This document shows positions 1-9,303 of a DNA stretch of 64,000 nt, piece by piece. Each line of letters starts with the position of its first letter. The stretch's first letter is position 1. The stretch covers positions 124,748,924 to 124,812,923 of the forward strand of contig OZ024823.1 of assembly GCA_964016985.1 (NCBI GenBank). The letters run 5' to 3'. A program made the position numbers and the translations under genes. The stretch is from Anodontia alba. Lineage: Eukaryota > Mollusca > Bivalvia > Lucinida > Lucinidae. A model generated the notes under the pieces. The model did not search any database. It was given only the letters and a program-made list of their open reading frames with translations, and was not told the origin of the DNA.

Positions 1-170
1 TTGTGGGTACTCATTAGAACCACCTCACTGAGGTGGTTCTAATAAGTACCCACAATCTATGTTTTTGAACAGAAATAAGAAAAATAATGTATACCCCTAT
101 ATACCCCAGTTTTACTATATAAAAGTGGGGTTTAAGGGGGTCAAAATTATATAGGTATGTTTTCGTGATG
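1..170 (-). mobile_element. Rep-A copy, cut by window start
   Basis: Central hairpin plus the half ending GGTATGTTTTCGTGATG. The hairpin tip (17-39) reads GAACCACCTC-act-GAGGTGGTTC. It differs from the usual GAACCGCCTC/GAGGCGGTTC by one change on each arm, so pairing is kept. Confidence 0.85.
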
Positions 171-461
171 GCAGAGAGCAAGACCGATACCAGTTTGCGC
201 ATACTAATCAAGGCCTTTGAATACTGTAGAATATATGGATGTATTGGAAGGACCCAATTCCGACTGTGTAGCTTTTGCCGGTTGAAGTGGATCATTAATG
301 TAAAAATATGAACCTGCCATCTTAGATCCATTTGTGTAGACTGATCAGAATGCTTTAGGGTAATATTTTATTTGAGAGTCAAGTGTAGACTGTGATCAGA
401 CTGTGCAGATGAGCAGAATGATACAAGGTTACACTGGTCACATGTCACAAGGTAAATTTTT
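171..461. other. unassigned non-coding stretch
   Basis: About 290 bases with no convincing reading frame or terminal repeats. Short GATCAGA motifs resemble core C and family H but are too degraded to assign. Confidence 0.4.
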
Positions 462-714
462 ATCGTAATAACCCTAAATACTAGGACAGTTAGGCTTTTG
501 CAACCAGTGTAGACCTAGATCAGACGCCCCAAAACAGTGCATCTAATCAGAGTCTACAATGTTTGCCATACATACAGCAATATTTTAGACACACTAACAG
601 GTAGTCAGAGGCTTATAATCGAAGCCTGTGTGGAGTGTATAGTGGACTATTTCAAATTTTAGGACAAGTATGGTAAGTAGATAAGGTGTCCCAATATTTA
701 GGGTAAATACGGTA
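462..714. mobile_element. Rep-E palindromic element with core C
   Basis: Ends are inverted copies of ACCGTAATAACCCTAA followed by a diverged TATTGGGACA. A degraded core C palindrome lies at 498-568. Similar shells are at 4143-4376 and 47747-47963. Confidence 0.65.
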
Positions 715-755
715 TGCCCTGATGACACATTTTCTCATGGTTGGGCTCATTTTGC

Positions 756-856
756 TTCACGAAAACATATCTATATAATTCTGACCCCCTTAAACCCCAT
801 CTTTATATGGTAAAACTGGGGTTTACAGGGGTATACATTATTTTTCTTATTTCTGC
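756..856 (+). mobile_element. Rep-A half element
   Basis: Runs from TTCACGAAAACAT through the GACCCCCTTAAACCCC segment to TTATTTCTGC, then stops where the hairpin should begin. The break is at the base of the hairpin arm. Confidence 0.75.
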
Positions 857-1147
857 AGGATTTCTGATTGGAAGCATTTTGGCTGTTTCTGATCTACAAA
901 TCTTCTACCAATAAGCAAAAAATAGATTTTCAAGCTGGCCGCCAATCAGAACTATTTTAGCTATTTCTGATCTACATGTCACCTTGATGCTTCCTACCAA
1001 GTTTCAAGTCAATTTGCCCAGGGGTGTAGGAGGAGTAGGCTTTTAAAGGATATTGTTGATGCCGCACAACCGACGACGGACATTGACCGATCACAATAGC
1101 TCACCTTGAGTACTTCATGCTGAGATGAGCTCACAAGACCATTCAAC
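857..1147. repeat. degenerate dispersed repeat
   Basis: Contains 'GACGGACATTGACCGATCAC' followed by AATAGCTCACC. I associate this string with dispersed repeats in bivalve genomes, from memory and not checked. Two imperfect internal repeats (TTCTGATCTACA) are visible. No coding potential. Confidence 0.4.
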
Positions 1148-1149
1148 TA

Positions 1150-1479
1150 CAGTCGACTCTCATTATCTCGAACTCCAAGGGACTCTATGAAACACTTCGA
1201 GATATCCGTACTTCGACATATCAGATTTGCGGAACCGAGTAAAACAATTAATCGAACAACCACCTTTAACAGAATGAATATGTAATTTGAGTCCTAAGTT
1301 AGAGATATATTGAAAATATTGTGGAAAAGAGGAGAAATTGCTCCTTAGGAGCAATTTCTCTTTTCCACAATATTTTGTTGCCTGTTGGTAGATCTCTGTG
1401 TTAAAACAGGGACCAGATTTTCACATCGAGATAAGCGGTTATTCGAGATAAGCGAGTTCGAGATAACGAGAGTCAACTG
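1150..1479. mobile_element. Rep-R, pogo/Tigger-like MITE
   Basis: Ends CAGTCGACTCTCATTATCTC and GAGATAACGAGAGTCAACTG are inverted repeats flanked by TA on both sides (1148-1149, 1480-1481), the Tc1/mariner-superfamily target site. CAGT(C/T)GACTCTC ends with TCGA-rich subterminal repeats resemble pogo/Tigger elements. There is no transposase frame. An internal hairpin (about 1325-1375) pairs AAAAGAGGAGAAATTGCTCC with its complement. Confidence 0.75.
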
Positions 1480-1595
1480 TATATCCCTATGATGTTTTTT
1501 TAGAAGTTAAGAAGTACTGGCTGATGATTTGGTGTTTTATGTCTCTTTCAACAGTATTTAAGTCAAATGAGATGAAGGAGTGATAATGAAAAGCA

Positions 1596-1655
1596 CCAGT
1601 TCTGTGCAGTGAACCCAGGACCTCGTGACCTTAAAGCAGGTGCATAGCTCTAGTA
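1596..1655 (-). repeat. tRNA-like fragment (SINE relic)
   Basis: The minus strand reads GAGGTCCTGGGTTCACTGC, similar to a tRNA B box (GGTTCGANYCC), with a degraded A-box-like segment upstream. It abuts Rep-B. Too degenerate to be a working tRNA gene. Confidence 0.35.
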
Positions 1656-1836
1656 AAGGCGCTTTTTTTTCAATCCAAAAGTATTGATATTTTTCTTATT
1701 TCTCCACAAAAACATATGTTGTGGGTACTCATTAGTAGCGCTTTGCCGAGCGCTTTTAATGAGTACCTACAATATATGTTTTCATGGAGAAATAAGAAAA
1801 ATGTTAACCTGATACCCACTCTTATCTAGACCTATG
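1643..1836. mobile_element. Rep-B palindromic element
   Basis: Outer ends CATAGCTCTAG...CTAGACCTATG are inverted. The central hairpin is TTATTTCTCCACAAAAACAT...GTTTTCATGGAGAAATAAG around a GGGTACTCATTAG core. Confidence 0.8.
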
Positions 1837-1867
1837 CAGGTGTTAACAGATTGGCTATGCCGACTCT

Positions 1868-2082
1868 TCAAGTACTAGCTGAACAGTGAATATTGTAAAC
1901 TCTGATCAAACTGCTCATAATGTAGTCTGATTGCTCATCCATTCAGAAGCTTCAAGTACTGGCTGAATGGTGTGCATTGTAAACTCTGATCAAATTGCTC
2001 ATTATAGAGAAGTCTGATCTGAGTTTGTACTGTTTGCTAAGACACGTTTGTCTGAATATTTTGACTAAGTATGGTATTACCT
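1868..2082. repeat. Rep-E-like relic with tandem duplication
   Basis: A unit starting CTTCAAGTACT(A/G)GCTGAA is repeated about 85 bases later (near 1868 and 1950). The right end, GTTTGCTAAGACACG through CTAAGTATGGTATTAC, resembles the Rep-E right half. Confidence 0.45.
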
Positions 2083-2095
2083 ATTCCAGTTGTTC

Positions 2096-2374
2096 CATCA
2101 CGAAAACATGTCTATATAATTTTGACCCTCTCAAACCCCACTTTTATGTAGCAAAACTGGTGTTTACAGGGGTATACATTATTTTTCTTATTTCTGCTCA
2201 AAAACATAGATTGTGGGTACTCGTTAGAACCGCCTCGGCAAGGCGGTTCTAACGAGTACCCACAATCTATGTTTTGAGCAGAAATATGAAAAAATATCAG
2301 ACTTTTTATCTGAAAATTTTCATTTTTTGGTAGTAAAGTTTTCAGTATATTTGAATAGGCTTGTTTTCGTAATG
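2096..2374 (+). mobile_element. Rep-A, full length
   Basis: Both ends are present (CATCACGAAAACATG, TTGTTTTCGTAATG). Hairpin arms are near-perfect with tip CTCGGCAAG. No obvious target-site duplication flanks it. Confidence 0.9.
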
Positions 2375-2380
2375 ATTTGT

Positions 2381-2567
2381 CAGGGGTCATCCTAGAGCTC
2401 TCAGAGAGAGTGGTTTTGCAACAATTTCAGGGAGAAGTTTTGGTCCAAATTTTGGATTTCCCTATACATTCTATACATTTTCACTTCTCCATCAGCTCAA
2501 GATAGGGAGAAGTCAACCAGCTTAGGGAGACTTTTTCTCCCAAATCGCCCTCAAGGATGACCCCCTG
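2381..2567. mobile_element. short MITE, ends AGGGGTCATCCT
   Basis: Left end CAGGGGTCATCCTAGAG and right end CTCAAGGATGACCCCCTG are inverted repeats. The interior carries repeated GGGAGAAGT/AGGGAGA motifs. Only one copy was seen here. Confidence 0.55.
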
Positions 2568-2621
2568 TTTGTTAAAAAATGTTATTGTTGAAACTGAGGT
2601 GGTGTCCTCACTAAACTAACC

Positions 2622-2868
2622 ATAGCCCCGAGGTTATAAAACTTTTTTCATGCTCAACTCAGCTGAGCATAAAATTGGTCCTGCTAATAAATCTCAAATT
2701 ACTAACAATTGCAAATTCTTTCTTGCTAAACAAAGCGGAGCGTGAAAATTTCTCTGCTAATAAATATGAAACTGCTAACTATTTTTGACATTGTCCTATT
2801 TATAAGCAGAGAAATTTACAAGCTCAGCTGAGTTGAGCATGACAAAAGTTTTATAAACTCAGGGCTAT
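2622..2868. mobile_element. Rep-I palindromic element
   Basis: Terminal inverted repeats ATAGCCCCGAGGTTATAAAA / TTTTATAAACTCAGGGCTAT. Each is followed by TTTTTTCATGCTCAACTCAG or its complement, a segment that is itself palindromic around CAGCTGAG. A second copy is at 7311-7630. Confidence 0.75.
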
Positions 2869-2872
2869 ATTG

Positions 2873-3058
2873 CATAGCTCCAGGTGTTTTTTTTTAACCT
2901 AAAAGTATTGATATTTTTCTTATTTACCCACAAAAACAAATGTTGTCAGTACTCATTAGAAGTGCCTCAGTGAGGTGCTTCTAATGAGTGCCTACAACAA
3001 GTTTTCATGGAGAAATGATAATTTTTTTATTTAGATATTCTTTTTATCTGGAGCGATG
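2873..3058. mobile_element. Rep-B palindromic element
   Basis: Ends CATAGCTCCAG...CTGGAGCGATG. The hairpin is diverged (AGAAGTGCCTCAGTGAGGTGCTTCT). It abuts Rep-I with four bases between. Confidence 0.75.
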
Positions 3059-3349
3059 TATAAATGACCAGTGTTCACTGCATAATTGTTCATCATTTTG
3101 TCTGCATTCTGAATGAAATAAAATCAGAAATAAAAGATTTGTGTTCAGTGTTACTTATTGCCTTCCACCATCTGCTGTCAGAGTGAATTTCTGTATAAAT
3201 AAGAGTACTGAAATGAAATATGGGGGATTATAACTGTGTGTCCAATGACTGTCCTACAATTCAAGATGTGACATGACCACAAAGTATAGGTCCTTCACTG
3301 GGATAAAGGCCACAAGAAGAACTTAAAAACTAAGCCATATCATGACAAA
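3059..3349. other. unassigned non-coding stretch
   Basis: AT-rich and non-coding. No terminal repeats or recognisable element seen. Confidence 0.4.
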
Positions 3350-3545
3350 ACCAACAAAATGTCATGTGCACCCAGCGATTGCTCAGATCAGCCTGGGCGT
3401 CTGCCCAGTCTGATTGGAGTCTTTGCTGTCCGCATGAAGAAAGCTTGGGTCCTTAGCTACCCACTGAGTGCACAGTGAAGACATCAGACTGGGTAGATGC
3501 ACAGGTTGATCTAAGTCTTCACTGGGCACACATCACAGCGGGCAA
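3350..3545. mobile_element. Rep-H palindromic element
   Basis: Inverted ends around GTGCACCCAGCGATTGCTCA and CTTCACTGGGCACACAT. The inner palindrome is built on CAGATCAGCCTGGGCGTCTG / CAGACTGGGTAGATGCACAG. Related copies are at 10442, 13130, 33690, 38005, 44905, 59445 and 62737. Confidence 0.6.
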
Positions 3546-3645
3546 ATGACGTTTATACAACGTCGCCTCAATGTCTATGCAACGTTATGACGTTGCATCG
3601 ACCTTGTGGTGACATTGTATACACGTCACTTGCCTGTTGCGATCT

Positions 3646-3923
3646 AATCACGAAAACATGCCTATATAATACTGACCCCCTACAACCCCACTTTTATATA
3701 ATAGTTAAACTGGGGTTTACAGGGGTATACATTATTTTTCTTACTTCTGCTCAAAATCATAGATTGTTGGTACTTGTTAGAACCGCCTCGTTGAGGCGGT
3801 TCTTACGAGTACCCACAATCTATGTTTTGCGCAGAAATATGAATACCAGAATTTTTATCCCCAAATTTTCGTTTTTTGGTGGTAAAATTGTCAGTGTATT
3901 TGAAAAGGCATGTTTTCGTAATG
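3646..3923 (+). mobile_element. Rep-A, full length
   Basis: Ends ATCACGAAAACATGCC and GCATGTTTTCGTAATG, with a full hairpin (tip CTCGTTGAG). Confidence 0.9.
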
Positions 3924-4142
3924 TATTTGTTGGTGCTCACCTATAGTCTGATAGTCTGATGAAATAGAGGTAAATTCAAAATATTTTTTTTTTCTTTTGT
4001 TTATAAGTGGTAACTTTGTTATTGAGATCTGCAAACATTTTGCACAAAAGAAGCTGAAATGCATGTCCACAAGAACAGTGAACTAGACTATAAGAACCAC
4101 AGTTGAACCAGGGTTCTTTATTACACAATTTCCAGTATTAAT

Positions 4143-4376
4143 TATTACCATTTTTACCCTAAGTATTGGGACAACTTATCTACTTACCGTACTTGTCCTA
4201 AAATTTGAAATAGTCCATTTTACTACGTGTTGATGTGTCTAAAATATTGCTGTATGTATTGCGAACAGTGTAGACCCTGATCAGATGCCACATTCTGTGG
4301 CATCTGATCTGGGTCTACACTGTTTGCAAAGGCCTATCTGTCCCAATACTTAGGGTTATTACGGTATATCCCTGCA
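4143..4376. mobile_element. Rep-E with intact core C
   Basis: TACCCTAAGTATTGGGACA at the left and TGTCCCAATACTTAGGGT at the right are near-perfect inverted repeats, with ATTACGGTAT beyond. Core C (4261-4329) pairs CAGTGTAGACC and CAGATGCCAC with their complements around a short loop. Confidence 0.8.
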
Positions 4377-4599
4377 AACTGTGCTTGTGGGGGGTAAACT
4401 GTTTTCATGTTGTCCATCCATCTGTTAAGTTTTCGTCCTTGTTGGGCTATCTAATAAGCAGGCTTGTTCCTCTAAGCAGTTAACTAGTATTAGTGCACAT
4501 TCTTTTGTCAGAAACAGACAAACTGCCTTTCTTGAACCAGCAGATGGGAGAGAATGACCATAGAAAATATTTCACGAACAATCTCTATGAAAAGAATGT

Positions 4600-4680
4600 T
4601 GCTGGATCCAGCAGGGTTCTAACCCAAGACCTGATCACCCATCGGACGTGCATTCAACTGAGCCACCAGCCCAGGTAGGT
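4600..4680 (-). repeat. tRNA-derived SINE head
   Basis: On the minus strand, GGTGGCTCAGTTGAATGCAC fits an A-box region and CTTGGGTTAGAACCC a B box, spaced as in a tRNA. No clean acceptor stem is seen, so this is a relic. Confidence 0.45.
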
Positions 4681-4742
4681 CCTTTCCTGGGCCTTCAATA
4701 CACAGGGCATTATCAGAGCTCTAGACCCTGGGTATTCAAAAG

Positions 4743-5126
4743 ATACCATATTCCACCTAATTACTGCACATAACCCAAAAAGTGCTCAGTTGACCAATTC
4801 CGTAGTCTTCAGATTACAGCTGGTGTACTTCTTGTCTACATCCTTATAAAGGCATATGTTGTGGTACCCATTTTGATTACCCACTTGTTGATGCAATTCA
4901 AATGAGTACCCAAAACATATGCTTTTATAAGAAAAATCAGAAAAAACAAAACAAAAAAAAACACAAAAACATTGCCTAACATCATTTGATAAGTCCTTTG
5001 CCGATCTTTTTTTTTTTTTTTTTTCTTTTAAGTGTACCCTTAGAATAGGCAGGTACATATTTTACCACAAGTTTTCCCAGTTATAAACTAAGTGTGCAGT
5101 GTGGTAATTAAGTTGAATATGGTACG
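4743..5126. mobile_element. Rep-Q element
   Basis: Left ATACCATATTCCACCTAATT and right AATTAAGTTGAATATGGTAC are inverted. Inside is a diverged hairpin (GGCATATGTTGTGG...CATATGCTTTTATAAG) related to Rep-B, followed by a T tract and AAGTGTACCCTTA. A second copy is at 12127-12497. Confidence 0.6.
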
Positions 5127-5213
5127 TTTACTTATTTTGTATCAAAACAGGTCTTATAGGTACCAAGGGAATTCCAATGAGTACCCCACAAGATATGGTT
5201 TGGTGCAAAAAAA

Positions 5214-5218
<5 letters not shown>

Positions 5219-5310
<92 letters not shown>
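5219..5310. repeat. (AT)n microsatellite
   Basis: About 90 bases of near-pure AT dinucleotide. It abuts the truncated Rep-A end that follows and lies where that copy's hairpin would be expected nearby. Confidence 0.95.
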
Positions 5311-5312
<2 letters not shown>

Positions 5313-5365
5313 TATGAAAACAGACCCATTCAAATACATTGAATATTTTACCACCATTAAAAAGC
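5311..5365 (-). mobile_element. Rep-A terminal fragment
   Basis: ATTATGAAAACAGACCCATT then CAAATACATTGAATATTTTACCACC matches the CATTACGAAAACACGCC-side end. The rest of the element is absent. Confidence 0.6.
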
Positions 5366-5399
5366 AGACACAAATATTTGTTTTATTAAAATTTGACAA

Positions 5400-6660
5400 G
5401 CTTTGAAGTACTGTGAACTTGAAACTGAGGTGAGGGCCACCAAGATCTAATCATCTCTTCACACAATCCAAGTGATCTATATTGTATGCAAGTTTGAGCC
5501 AAATGCATCCACTGATTTAGGCAACAGAGTGCACACAAGTTGTTTTAGGTTAAAATCTGATTATCTAGGGTATTGTCACCTTGAATTGAGGACACGGTCA
5601 CAAAAATCTAATCAGTTCTTAAGCATGTCCCAATAATACATCCCTGCAAGTTTGATGAAAATATGCCAACCTGTTCACATAACCAATTAAAATATACAGA
5701 AAATTTTACCTCCAAGAACTGAAATTTTTCAGATAAAAAACTCTGATATTTTTCATATTTCAGCTCAAAACATAGATTGTGGGTACTCCTTAGAACCGCC
5801 TCAGCTAGGCGGTTCTAATGAGTACCCACAATCTATATTTTTGAGGAGGGGTTGTAACAAGTACCCACAATCTATGTTTTTGAGCAGAAATAAGAAAAAT
5901 AATGTATACCCCTGCAAACCCCAGTTTTATTGTATAAAAGTGGGGTTCAAGGGGGTCAAAATTAAATAGGCATGTTTTCGTGATGAAGAGATATCATGCA
6001 CACAATAAACTGTCAAGTTGACACTAAGAGGATCAGGACCCAGATCAACATGTCCTCCTCCATCTCTGGTGAACCCTTCAGCTCTGGTTGGGGGACATAA
6101 CTACCCATGCATCAACAATTTTATTCTGTCTGTTGGTTTGAAAACGAAATCCATTGGATAGGTAGTTTGGAGGCAGGTATCTAATAAATTCTTTTTGTTC
6201 AAAACTTCTGCAAGTATCCCGATATTGATATGTTTAGTCAATAATTAAAAAATTGTGGAGAAAAGCAAAACATATTTTCTTATAAAAGTTTTGCAGAAAG
6301 TTGGTTTAATATAGAACTGTACACATCAGCCCTGAATTTAATAGGTAACTAGTAACAGTGTTTTTAGAGAAAACAGTTTGATGTCCCTCTACCGTGAATT
6401 TTCATTTTTTCTACTGCTGTGACCTTGAAAATTAGGTCAAGGTAACCAAAATCTAATCAGTTCTTCCATCTAAACAGTGTTTGTTATGTCCCAATTATAT
6501 ACCCATGAAAATTTGGTAAGAATCCAATCACTGGTTAACAAGATATTGTGCAGACAAAAAAGTGTCAAGCCAACGGCAACATCACCTCCTACAGAATCCA
6601 CACCAAAATCAATATGTTCCCCTCTCCGTAAGTGGGGAGGAGGTGTATAACTATTTGGGA
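5400..6660. repeat. degenerate tandem repeat, interrupted by Rep-A
   Basis: Recurring strings 'CCAAAATCTAATCAGTTCTT', 'CATGTCCCAATAATA', and GACCTTGAA...AGGTCA recur about every 150-170 bases (for example near 5440, 5610 and 6450). No long open frame. Rep-A at 5689-5985 is inserted in it. Confidence 0.5.
5689..5985 (-). mobile_element. Rep-A with duplicated hairpin arm
   Basis: The right end GGCATGTTTTCGTGATG is intact and the left end is lost. The right hairpin arm is present twice (AGTACCCACAATCTAT at about 5820 and 5860) separated by GAGGAGGGGTTG, so the arm was tandemly duplicated. Confidence 0.85.
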
Positions 6661-6920
6661 ATAAAGAAACATCATTCCTGATAAGATTATAGCTCCAGAT
6701 AAGAAGGGGGATCAGGCAGGGCTGGAGTAAATGCCGGTTCTTCGGTCAGACATCGCTTTTTGAAGAACTGGACTGATTTTCACTTCAGAAGGACATAAAA
6801 AAATTGGTCCATAACAGTTCATTTTTTCTTATAGTCAACTTTAAAATTTACACCTTATCTAGAGTATAAAAAACAAACAAACCTTTTGTCAACACAATCA
6901 ATACACTAACCAAGGGGGAA
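6661..6920. other. non-coding, Rep-B end relics
   Basis: ATAGCTCCAGATAAGAAGGG at about 6690 and CCTTATCTAGAG at about 6852 match Rep-B termini without an intervening hairpin. No coding sequence. Confidence 0.4.
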
Positions 6921-7032
6921 TAGTTTTCTCAGTTCTCCATGAAAATATGTTGTGGGTACTCACTAGAAGTACATTGCTAAGCCCCTGATTGTGAGTACCC
7001 ACAACACGTTTTCAGGAAGATAAGAAAAATGT
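6921..7032. mobile_element. Rep-B hairpin core
   Basis: TTGTGGGTACTCACTAGAAG...GTGAGTACCCACAACA with diverged arms and loop. The outer ends are degraded. Confidence 0.6.
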
Positions 7033-7310
7033 CAACATTGTTTAGCTGAAAAGAACATTTTGATTGATTGTGTTGGAGTTTAACGACACATCAACCCTTG
7101 TGGGTCATTTTGTGTTGTCACCCTGAGAAAGGGAGAAAAGAGACAGTAGAGGAGAACAAAAACACCTTATCTAGAACTAAGAAGATATTGTCAATGAAAA
7201 GTAAATATCAGCACTTAAAATAAGACAGCAAGCAGAAAATGTGTTTCCCAGTGAAGTAAAAAGCACAGTAGGCACATCACAAATGACCGGAACATCTGTG
7301 CATTCTGGCC

Positions 7311-7630
7311 CCTAGGTTATAAAACTTTTTTACGCTCAACGCAGCTGAGCATGATATTTTCTCTTCTAATGAATATGAAAATGCCAACAATAGTTGGCAT
7401 TTTCATATTTATTAGAAGAGAAATTCTCATGCTATTTTCTCTTCTAATGAATATGAAAATGCCAACAATAGTTGGCATTTTCATATTTATTAGAAGAGAA
7501 ATTCTCATGCTCAGCTATGTATAGCTTGAAAGAATTTGCAACAGTTGGTAATTTGAGATTTATTAACAGGACAAATTTCATGCTCAGCTGAGTTGAGCAT
7601 GAAAAAAGTTTTATAACCTTGGGGCCTGAT
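7311..7630. mobile_element. Rep-I with duplicated inner palindrome
   Basis: Ends CCCCTAGGTTATAAAACTTT and AAAGTTTTATAACCTTGGGG. Inside, a perfect palindrome (TTCTCTTCTAATGAATATGA...AAATGCCAACA/ATAGTTGGCATTT) occurs twice in tandem, around 7354-7431 and 7432-7508, virtually identical. Confidence 0.85.
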
Positions 7631-7633
7631 TTC

Positions 7634-7787
7634 ATCTCATACCTCCAAAAAAGAGAGGGGTATTCGCAAAATAATTTTCTTATTTCTCCACAAAAACCTG
7701 TGTTGTGGGTACACATTAGAAGTGCCTCAGGAAGGCATTTCTAATGAGTACCACAATATATGCTTTCATGGAGAAATAAGAAAATTA
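7634..7787. mobile_element. Rep-B palindromic element
   Basis: The left shell resembles CATACCTCCAAAAAAGAG followed by AGGGGTAT. The hairpin is TTATTTCTCCACAAAAACCT...TTTCATGGAGAAATAAG. The right shell is truncated. Confidence 0.65.
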
Positions 7788-7933
7788 GCAATACAGTGAA
7801 CCCTCGTTACAACAACAGCATTTGTACCGAAAGACTTTGCCATTAAAATGAATTTGCCATTGTACAGAATACTAAATAAGCAGATTGATATATAATAAGG
7901 TCTTGTTTTGTTCTTATTTCCTCATATGACATA

Positions 7934-8178
7934 TCGAGGGTTGAGCACAAGACTATCGTAAGTCAGATGATTGTTTTTCCGCAAACCTAATCTCCTCACC
8001 ATGAAGACGTTATGAAGATTACAACATTTCTTTCTGTTAACAATGAAAATTTAGGTGCCATTGCTCGTATGAGCAATGGCACCTAAATTTGCATTGTTTA
8101 CAAAGGGGTCCAAGTTGCCCCTAAACAAGGGTTTCAAAAATACGTTTGAGTTACCATAGTCTTGCGCTCAACCCTCGA
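7934..8178. mobile_element. Rep-J MITE
   Basis: Ends TCGAGGGTTGAGCACAAGAC and CTTGCGCTCAACCCTCGA, with TA on both sides (7932-7933, 8179-8180). An internal palindrome AATTTAGGTGCCATTGCTC/GAGCAATGGCACCTAAATT lies at the centre. A second copy is at 16163-16407 in reverse. Confidence 0.8.
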
Positions 8179-8179
8179 T

Positions 8180-8244
8180 ATGTTTTGGATATTTGTTAGA
8201 ACTGCCTCATTGAGGCAATTCTAACACATATCCAAAACATGTTT
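8180..8244. repeat. hairpin related to Rep-A/B tip
   Basis: ATGTTTTGGATATTTGTTAG-AACTGCCTCA-TTGAGGCAATTC-TAACACATATCCAAAACAT is a perfect-looking stem. It uses the same 'GTTAGAACxGCCTC' tip as Rep-A with different lower arms. Rep-J appears inserted at its left foot. Confidence 0.6.
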
Positions 8245-8385
8245 CTTTAAAGTATTAAACACAATATTCTTGCATAATTTGTGACTAGCTGTTATCTCTT
8301 AGGCAAAGATTTTGTGACAGACAAACTGTCGTTATAAAGAATTGTGTTGTTGCATCGAGTGTCGGTATAAGGAGGGTTGTCTCTA

Positions 8386-8427
8386 CTTTTTGGCTGAAAA
8401 AGCACCTTTATATCTGGAGCTATGCAA
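8386..8427. repeat. Rep-B terminal fragment
   Basis: GCACCTTTATATCTGGAGCT followed by ATG matches the Rep-B terminal sequence. The hairpin is missing. Confidence 0.5.
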
Positions 8428-8782
8428 TTTGCTCAACACCAGGTGTTGATCATTTTAGGAGCCAGCAAAGCATTTCTTGCTGATTATCCATCTCTATCCT
8501 CCACTGTCTTTGCATTCACCTTGTTCAATTGTTTCCTATTAGAAATCTGCTGTTTAAAATGTTCTATAATGCTTGAATTCTGCAACTGCTTAGAATCGGG
8601 CAGATCTAAATCGAACCATATAACCACAGCAAGACCAGTCAAGGCTGAAACAGAACAGAGATTTTTTAGTGTGTTAAGAGTTCCACCATTTTTACTTGAG
8701 ACAAATTGTGTGACTTCCTGTTTGGAGTTTGGTTTTTAATCTGTATCTTAGATCTTTCACTTCTATCATTCTGTACAGAAAT
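8428..8782. other. no recognised feature
   Basis: An open plus-strand stretch exists here (about 100 codons from 8422), but it shows no recognisable domain, coding bias or splice context. I see nothing supportable. Confidence 0.3.
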
Positions 8783-9024
8783 ATTATGAAACCATGCCTA
8801 TTCAAACACACTGAAAATTTCACCACAAAAAAATCAAATGTTTTCAAAAAAAATTCTGATATTTTCATATTTCTGTTAGAGGCGCCTCTTACGAGTACCC
8901 ACAATCTATGTTTTTGAGCAGAAATAAGAAAAATAATGTATACCCCTGTAAATCCCAAGTTTTGCCATATAAAAGTGGGGTTTAAGGGGGGGGGGGGGTC
9001 AAAATTATATAGATATGTTTTTAT
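8783..9024 (-). mobile_element. Rep-A interrupted by a second Rep-A
   Basis: Runs from ATTATGAAACCATGCC to its right terminal repeat, with the left hairpin arm deleted (GTTAGAGGCGCCTCTTACGA) and a run of 13 G at about 8986-8998. Its right end is split by the next copy and resumes at 9284-9303. Confidence 0.85.
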
Positions 9025-9303
9025 CGGAAAACATACCTATATAATTTTGACCCCCTTAAACCCCACTTTTATATAGTAAAACTGGGGTTTACAGGGGTAT
9101 ACATTATTTTTCTCATTTCTGCTCAAAGACATAGACTGTGGGTACTCGTTAGAACCGCCTCGGCAAGGCGGTTCTAAAGAGTACCCACAATCTATGTTTT
9201 GAGTAGAAATTTGAAAAATATCAGAATTTATTATCTGAAAATTTTCAGTTTTTGTATATTTGAACAGGCGTGCTTTTGTAATGATAGATATGTTTTTATG
9301 ATG
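9009..9303. repeat. 16-bp duplication flanking nested Rep-A
   Basis: ATAGATATGTTTTTAT occurs at 9009-9024 and again at 9284-9299, immediately either side of the inner Rep-A. The second copy continues into GATG, completing the outer element's end. Confidence 0.8.
9025..9283 (+). mobile_element. Rep-A nested in Rep-A
   Basis: Begins CGGAAAACATACC and ends GCGTGCTTTTGTAATG. Full hairpin with tip CTCGGCAAG. It is inserted into the terminal repeat of the preceding copy. Confidence 0.85.

Larger units (their letters stand above)
7794..8376. mobile_element. possible pogo/Tigger-like MITE hosting nested elements
   Basis: ATACAGTGAACCCTCGTTAC at the left and GGTATAAGGAGGGTTGTCTC at the right resemble degraded inverted ends. 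The interval holds Rep-J and another hairpin, so the assignment is tentative. Confidence 0.35.

Noticed and set aside
1995..2252. recurrent short frames encoding ITKTCLYNFDPLKPHFYIV
   Set aside because: They appear in every plus-oriented Rep-A copy and its reverse. They are translations of the element end and hairpin, with no start context and no sign of selection on the peptide.
4600..4680. tRNA gene
   Set aside because: A- and B-box-like motifs exist, but no complete cloverleaf with paired acceptor stem. Treated as a SINE head, as are 1596-1655 and 19781-19850.
5092..5406. Ile-Tyr repeat proteins
   Set aside because: Translation of the (AT)n microsatellite on both strands.
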